A stretch of 64,000 nt of DNA from Bacteroidota bacterium (GTDB lineage Bacteria > Bacteroidota > Bacteroidia > Chitinophagales > Saprospiraceae), in assembly GCA_029567325.1 (NCBI GenBank), contig JAKQLF010000115.1:1-64000 (forward strand). The letters run 5' to 3'. The position numbers were made by a program, and so were the translations under genes. The notes below the pieces were generated by a model, which saw only the letters and a list, made by a program, of their open reading frames with translations, did not search any database and was not told the DNA's origin. Shown piece after piece: positions 59,390 through 64,000 of this stretch (its first letter is position 1; the number at the start of each line of letters is the position of its first letter).

Positions 59390-59784
59390 AAGACATTACT
59401 GTAAAATTGAGCAATGAGCCAGGCATGTTGGCTCTATTTGGCAAAACTTTGGGTTCACATAAAATCAGTTTAGAAGGAGGCGGTATATTTGACAACGGAG
59501 TATATTGTATTGGACATTTTTTGGTTAAAGAAGCAGAACAAGCACGTGATGTCCTTGCTCAAGTTGGAATTGAAGTAACAAAGATCAGTGACGTGCTCAT
59601 CCAACGATTGAGGCAAGATGTGCCAGGCCAATTGGGTTTATTTTGTCAGAAAATGGCTGATGCTGGTGTCAATATATTGGTGCAATACAGCGACCATGAC
59701 CACCAATTGATTCTGGTAGTTGATGATTTTGATAAAGGAATGCTTGTTTCAAAACAGTGGATGAAAGATAATTTTGGGGAGTAG
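59386..59784 (+). CDS. tandem ACT-domain protein
   Basis: A 132-residue protein with two ACT-like halves: the first (about 1-65, KLSNEPGMLALFGKTLGSHKISLEGGGIF) and the second (about 70-130, PGQLGLFCQKMADAGVNILVQYSDHDHQLILVVDD). Both contain the beta-alpha-beta pattern and a PGxLxxxxxxL motif for small-ligand binding. It is coupled to the ABM gene. Together with ArsR they look like a small-molecule-responsive module; the ligand is unknown. Confidence 0.87.
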   Translation: MKDITVKLSNEPGMLALFGKTLGSHKISLEGGGIFDNGVYCIGHFLVKEAEQARDVLAQVGIEVTKISDVLIQRLRQDVPGQLGLFCQKMADAGVNILVQYSDHDHQLILVVDDFDKGMLVSKQWMKDNFGE

Positions 59785-60349
59785 TTTTTTGGGGATTGAG
59801 TGAGATTTTAGACCTAATGGTTGTGCCTCTAACAAGCTAAAACTAAAGATTGAAGATTTAACATATTCGATCTTTGCCAGCCAAACCGTGCAATTGTTTT
59901 ATGATTTAACATATTCAATCAGTCGTGACGGAGCTCTGATCCCGAAGATCGAACATTCAACATATTCGATCTTTGCCAACCGAACCAAACTATTATTTTA
60001 TGATTTAACATATCCAATCAGTCGCTGCGGTGCTCTGAATCCAAAGATCGAAGATTCAACACATTCGATCTTTGCCAACTCAAGTTGTTTTGACGAAGCC
60101 CCAAATCCAAAGATCGAAAATTCAACATATTCAAACGTTTCCAACCGAATTATACCATTGATTTATGATTTAACATATTCAATCAGTCGTGGCGGAGCTC
60201 TGTAAAAAACCGGTTTCCAGTTCTCGGTTTCCGGTTTCCCTCTAAGCTCGTGGCTCGAAGCTCGCTGCAAGAAGACAACTGATTGCTGACCACTGATTTT
60301 TCCAATTGAAAATAGTCAAACCTATTTCCACATGGTTTATCTTTGAATC
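59785..60349. repeat. intergenic: 99-bp tandem repeat and other repeats
   Basis: About 60 bases after the ACT gene a tandem array begins (59846-60204). The rest, to 60349, has gag-type and heptamer repeats in reverse orientation (60244-60300). No gene supported; an open frame at 59888-60205 is produced by the repeat length being a multiple of three. Confidence 0.75.
59846..60204. repeat. 99-bp tandem repeat, four copies
   Basis: Copies start at 59846, 59945, 60044 and 60110; the third is shortened to 66 bases. Each starts aagatcga and contains ttcgatctttgccaacc, then (except copy 3) tttatgatttaacatat and aatcagtcg plus a gagctctg segment. In copies 2 and 3 aagatcgaa pairs with ttcgatctt over 11 bases, forming a hairpin. 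Confidence 0.85.
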
Positions 60350-60904
60350 ATGGCAAAACAATACACAGAACTATCAGAGGAATTGAGCAGCTTCATAAGT
60401 GCTCAAAAAATATTTTTTGTTGCTACCGCAATGGCAGAAGGACATGTAAATCTCTCGCCAAAAGGCATGGATACCTTCAGAGTGATCGCACCCAATCGAG
60501 CACTTTGGTTGAATGTAACTGGTAGTGGCAATGAAACAGCTGCTCATGTACAAAAAGATGGTAGAATGACCGTCATGTTCTGTGCCTTTGAAGGCAAGCC
60601 TATGATCCTCCGCCTATATGGCGCGGCGAAAGTGTATCATCATTATGATGAAGCATTTACCTCATTTGTTGATCTTTTCCCTACTCTCCCTGGCACCAGA
60701 CAAATTTTTGATTTAAAAATCGAATTGGTTCAAACTTCCTGTGGCTTTGCTGTGCCTTTTATGGATTTCGTGGAAGAGCGTACTCAACTCAAGGAATGGA
60801 CAATAAAACAAGGCGAAGAACGCATTCACAATTATTGGAAAGAAAAAAATGTTTTGTCTATTGACGGCGTGGAGACCAATGTCTTGGGCAAGTCAATAGA
60901 TTGA
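60350..60904 (+). CDS. pyridoxamine 5'-phosphate oxidase-fold (PNPOx) family protein
   Basis: A 184-residue FMN-binding split-barrel protein: FFVATAMAEGHVNLSPKGMDTFRVI and GSGNETAAHVQKDGRMTVMFCAFEGKPMILRLYGAA are typical of the pyridoxamine-phosphate-oxidase-related family. It lacks the strict PNPOx C-terminal signature, so true vitamin B6 oxidation is not assumed; F420- or FMN-dependent reductase roles are possible. The stop lies eight bases from the end of the helicase gene, and the two genes converge. Confidence 0.9.
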   Translation: MAKQYTELSEELSSFISAQKIFFVATAMAEGHVNLSPKGMDTFRVIAPNRALWLNVTGSGNETAAHVQKDGRMTVMFCAFEGKPMILRLYGAAKVYHHYDEAFTSFVDLFPTLPGTRQIFDLKIELVQTSCGFAVPFMDFVEERTQLKEWTIKQGEERIHNYWKEKNVLSIDGVETNVLGKSID

Positions 60905-60912
60905 TTTTTTCC

Positions 60913-62490
60913 TTACTTTTCCAAAGGCCACATATACTTATCTTTCAATGGTTGATGGTCTGATTTACCTCCGCGATTGGGCTTATGGTTGCTTGCAAAC
61001 TTTGGCTTGTGCTCATTGCTCTTTGGCTTTGGAGTTTCTCCTTCTGCTTTCTGCTCTCCAGGTCCGGTTTTATTATGATCATTTCGACCTTGATTACTTC
61101 CAAACTTTGGTCTTTCATTATTAAACCGAGGTTTATGATGATCAAATTTTGGTTTATTTTCTACCTGAACTGGCTTGGGCGCTTCTACCTTATTCTGTAC
61201 AGGTGCCGAAGCTTGTGCTGCTTTCTTTTCTTCAATTTTTTTACTCAATCGAGGATGATTGGGATTTTGTGCCTTCAAATTAGCAAAGAATTCTTGCTTC
61301 CTTTTGTTCTTTTCTTTGTTTGCTTCCTTCTTTTCTGACTCTGTCATAGCGGCATCAGTTTGTGGAAAAGGATTGGTATTGACCACAGGTATTTTTTGGC
61401 CAATCAATTTCTGAATGTCCAAGATGAATTCATTCTCCTCTGGTTCACAAAGAGATATTGCAAATCCGGATTCTCCTGCTCTACCAGACCTGCCAATTCT
61501 GTGAACATAGGATTCTGGTTCGTTTGGAATTTCATAGTTAATGACAAACTTGAGTTTATCAATGTCAATACCCCTTGCAGCAATATCCGTCGCTACTAAA
61601 ATTCTCGTTTTTCCATCTTTAAAAGCATTGAGTGCTTTTTGACGCTGAACCTGAGTTTTGTTACCGTGGATGGCACTTGCAGAAACGTTGTGTTTCAACA
61701 ATTCTTTGGTCACTTTGTCTGCACCATGTTTGGTTCTGGTAAAAACAAGTGCTTGGTCAATGGCTGTGTCTTCCAAAAGGTGCAATAGCAATTGATTTTT
61801 CGTCCCCTTATTGGTGTAATAAAGCTCTTGCTGAATGGTTTCTGCCGTCGTTGATGCTGGAGTTACTTCAATTCTCTTTGGGTTTTTGAGAATGGTATTG
61901 GAGAGTTGTACGATATTTTCTGGCATGGTGGCCGAGAAAAATAAAGACTGTCTTTGCTCAGGTAATAATTTGAGGATTTTTTTAATGTCGTTGATAAATC
62001 CCATGTCCAACATTCTATCTGCTTCGTCCAAAACAAATAGTTTGATGCTTCCTAATTTTACAAATCCTTGGTTGATCAAATCGAGTAAACGGCCAGGTGT
62101 GGCAACCAATAAATCTACGCCTCGTCTGAGTTTATCCACTTGACTAGATTGATTGACACCGCCAAAAATGACCGCATGTTTGATGGGCATATATTTGGAG
62201 TATTCCTGAATATTTTCTTCTATTTGAATGGCCAATTCGCGCGTAGGCGTAAGGATCAAAGCTTGTAATTTACCATCTGCAGGAGTTTTTTCCATACCAT
62301 GCAGCAACTGAATCATAGGCAATGCAAATGCGCCTGTTTTTCCTGTCCCAGTTTGAGCACAACCCAAAATGTCATGGTGGTTTAAAATGAGGGGTATTGC
62401 TTGTGATTGAATGGGTGTTGGAATTTCGTATCCTTTTTCGATGAGGGCTTTTATAATTGAGGCGTTTAAGCCTAATTTCTCAAATGTCAT
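60913..62490 (-). CDS. DEAD-box RNA helicase, RhlE type
   Basis: A 525-residue ATP-dependent RNA helicase. The core (about 1-370) has the Q motif (YEIPTPIQSQAIPL), AQTGTGKT (45-52), PTREL, TPGR, DEAD (155-158), SAT (186-188), RGIDI and HRIGRSGR. The basic C-terminal tail (about 380-525) is low-complexity, rich in Lys, Asn, Gln and Pro, with repeated KP/KFGS-type segments, as usual for bacterial RhlE that binds rRNA. It probably assists ribosome assembly, cold adaptation or RNA decay. Confidence 0.96.
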   Translation of the reverse strand: MTFEKLGLNASIIKALIEKGYEIPTPIQSQAIPLILNHHDILGCAQTGTGKTGAFALPMIQLLHGMEKTPADGKLQALILTPTRELAIQIEENIQEYSKYMPIKHAVIFGGVNQSSQVDKLRRGVDLLVATPGRLLDLINQGFVKLGSIKLFVLDEADRMLDMGFINDIKKILKLLPEQRQSLFFSATMPENIVQLSNTILKNPKRIEVTPASTTAETIQQELYYTNKGTKNQLLLHLLEDTAIDQALVFTRTKHGADKVTKELLKHNVSASAIHGNKTQVQRQKALNAFKDGKTRILVATDIAARGIDIDKLKFVINYEIPNEPESYVHRIGRSGRAGESGFAISLCEPEENEFILDIQKLIGQKIPVVNTNPFPQTDAAMTESEKKEANKEKNKRKQEFFANLKAQNPNHPRLSKKIEEKKAAQASAPVQNKVEAPKPVQVENKPKFDHHKPRFNNERPKFGSNQGRNDHNKTGPGEQKAEGETPKPKSNEHKPKFASNHKPNRGGKSDHQPLKDKYMWPLEK

Positions 62491-62915
62491 ATTTTATTTT
62501 TTTATTCAAATGCATCGGTATGCACTACTAAATTTTGGATAAAGGTAACCTATAATATATAAATTATTAGAAACTAGCCAAATATTATCTTTTATATAAC
62601 TTTGAATTGATCAATGCAAAGTGTCATTCAATGGTTCGGAAGTAATTTTAGATTTTTATCAAGACGTGAGATGAAAGACGCGAGATGAAAGACGAAAGTT
62701 CAATGTAAGGCACAAATTTATAACCGTTTGGAAAAAATACTTTCATTTTTTTAAGTTTTGCTTTTATCCCGAACTTTGAAATAATAACGGGCAGAAAAAA
62801 AGAATTTTTTGCCACTTAAAAGTAATAATGAAGAATTTGAAAGAGACAGTATTAGACAACTAAAATCCTCTTTCTTTCTTCTTTTTTCTTTCGTCTTTCT
62901 TCTTCCTAATTATTG
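62491..62915. other. intergenic, mostly featureless
   Basis: AT-rich DNA between the helicase start and the sulfatase end. A short gagatgaaagacg repeat at 62661-62699 resembles arrays at 37521-37581 and 51981-52011. No gene or hairpin stands out. Confidence 0.45.
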
Positions 62916-64000
62916 TTATTTGTAGTCTTTATTATTAAGAATTACCACATCACTTTGTTCATAACCAATTCGTTGAGCTACCACGTAAAGTGAATCCCCC
63001 GCCCTTGCCCGTATAGGTTGTTGATAAACTCCCCATGTTTTTTCATTCCAATGGTTTTTAAAAGCAATTGAGGCACCTTTTGTTACACAAGAGATAAATA
63101 TCTTGCCTTTCTTATGTTCAATGACTGGTGTTTGTGTTTTGGGAGGACCATTTTTTCCATCCCACCATTTTGCGATCAACTCTTTTTCAGGGATAGCTCC
63201 TAAGTCTCCATAGGTATTTATCCAAACTAAATGTTTCTCTCTCAGCTCATCCAGTTTGTCTTGATATTGAGGCTCATTTGCTAAATTGTGCAATTCGTTT
63301 GGGTCCGAATGTACATCAAAGAGTTCTTCATCAGGTTTTGTTTTTCTAAACCAATACATTTGCACGGCATCTAACTTTCCCTCATCTCTCAATCTCAGTA
63401 TTTCTACCATACTTTTTTGGCTCAGCCTGTATTGAATGTTTTGATAATAGGGTTTTTCGGGCATGTAGTTTTTGAGATATTTGAATCTTCCATCACTTAC
63501 AGCTCTCACTCTATCGTATTCTGAATCCATTCTATCACGCGCTGCATAAATGTATTGCCTTTTTTGTCTGGATTTTTGTTTTCCTAAAAAAGCTTGACCT
63601 TGGATATATTTTGGAATCGGAATATCCGCAAGAGACAAGATTGTTGGTGCAAAATCGACGAAGCAAATCAGTTGATCATCTACCTTACCACCATCTTTTC
63701 CTTTCGGATATTTGATCAGTAAAGGTATTTTCAAACCTCGATCGTAAAGTTCTCTTTTGACAAAAGGTAAACCATCCCCATGATCGCTGAAAAAGAATAT
63801 TATGGTATTATCATAAAGTCCATCAGCTTTCAATTTTTGAATGATTTCCCCAACTTGTTTATCCATTGTTTCCACATTGGTTAAAAATCTGGCAACATCT
63901 GTGCGGATGATTTCATTGTCTGGATAAAAAGGTAGTAATTGTACTTGTTTTGGATCAACCGTTAAGGGTTCTTTTTCTCTCATAAAAACCTGACTTTCGT
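62916..64000 (-). CDS. sulfatase (S1 family), C-terminal part, gene runs off the window
   Basis: The frame is open to the right edge (the ATG at 63983 is internal), so only the C-terminal 360 or so residues are seen. Visible are TIIFFFSDHGDGLPFVKRELYDRGLKIPLLIKYP split by the metal-binding SDHG, the FVDFAPTILSLADI block and the FDVHSDPNELHNLA region, typical of S1_8-type/N-sulfoglucosamine sulfohydrolase-like enzymes. A C-terminal beta domain (about the last 75 residues) resembles the chitobiase-like CHB_HEX_C domain. The formylglycine site (CxPSR) lies outside the window. Substrate unknown; the next PUL may start beyond. Confidence 0.9.
   Translation of the reverse strand, partial: ESQVFMREKEPLTVDPKQVQLLPFYPDNEIIRTDVARFLTNVETMDKQVGEIIQKLKADGLYDNTIIFFFSDHGDGLPFVKRELYDRGLKIPLLIKYPKGKDGGKVDDQLICFVDFAPTILSLADIPIPKYIQGQAFLGKQKSRQKRQYIYAARDRMDSEYDRVRAVSDGRFKYLKNYMPEKPYYQNIQYRLSQKSMVEILRLRDEGKLDAVQMYWFRKTKPDEELFDVHSDPNELHNLANEPQYQDKLDELREKHLVWINTYGDLGAIPEKELIAKWWDGKNGPPKTQTPVIEHKKGKIFISCVTKGASIAFKNHWNEKTWGVYQQPIRARAGDSLYVVAQRIGYEQSDVVILNNKDYK

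Noticed and set aside
59888-60205. 105-residue open frame
   Set aside because: It only stays open because the repeat period is a multiple of three; there is no start context or homologous domain.

Overview
The window comes from an AT-rich member of the Bacteroidota. The signs are a SusC/SusD pair, type IX secretion (T9SS) C-terminal sorting domains on two secreted proteins, a TAnnTTTG-type promoter box in front of susC, weak or absent Shine-Dalgarno sequences, many lipoproteins and N-terminal signal peptides, and very repeat-rich intergenic DNA. Family-level placement cannot be made from this sequence alone; a free-living polysaccharide degrader is likely.

Region 1 (about 0.85-26.2 kb) is a polysaccharide utilisation locus (PUL). 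On the minus strand, in transcription order, it has SusC (TonB-dependent transporter), SusD (glycan-binding lipoprotein), an aldo/keto reductase, a zinc alcohol dehydrogenase of the L-galactonate dehydrogenase type, GH95 alpha-L-fucosidase, GH3 beta-glucosidase/xylosidase, a frameshifted GH97, GH31 alpha-xylosidase-like, GH2 beta-galactosidase with a LamG insertion, and a type B carboxylesterase. A LacI-type regulator and a DUF6807/PmoA-family secreted protein lie divergently. GH95 + GH2 + GH31 + GH3 are the activities needed to strip Fuc-Gal-Xyl side chains and glucose from fucosylated xyloglucan oligosaccharides. No endo-glucanase is present. Two matching CG-centred operators lie between susC and lacI, and a stem-loop follows susD.

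Region 2 (26.2-37.2 kb) holds a T9SS-exported delta-60-repeat protein and a plus-strand cluster of carbohydrate-modifying enzymes: an SGNH acetylesterase fused to a NodB/CE4 deacetylase, a CE15 glucuronoyl-esterase-like protein, and a Tat-exported polysaccharide pyruvyl-transferase-like protein. An AraC regulator and an SDR reductase follow, linked by identical 20-bp sites upstream of both.

Region 3 (37.2-60.3 kb) is a patchwork of single genes and short operons: persulfide dioxygenase-rhodanese, a broken SGNH hydrolase, a PD40 protein, a LytS/LytTR two-component pair, a B12-binding radical SAM protein, small lipoproteins with a possible ATP-grasp maturase remnant, ACT, DoxX, PRC-barrel and LEA2 proteins, a quinone-reductase-like protein, Ogt, a second carboxylesterase, Fur, and an ArsR/monooxygenase/ACT group. 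They are separated by dispersed repeats: heptamer arrays, GC-rich hairpins, a three-way-junction-shaped repeat, and a 99-bp tandem array.

Region 4 (60.3-64 kb) has a PNPOx-fold protein, a RhlE-type DEAD-box helicase and the C-terminal part of a sulfatase that runs off the right edge.

The most unusual items are the SGNH-CE4 fusion with its Tat-exported pyruvyl-transferase neighbour, the structured repeat flanking the ACT gene, the AraC operator pairs, and the fucose/L-galactose oxidation pair inside a xyloglucan-type PUL. No CRISPR array, tRNA, rRNA, prophage or complete insertion sequence was seen.
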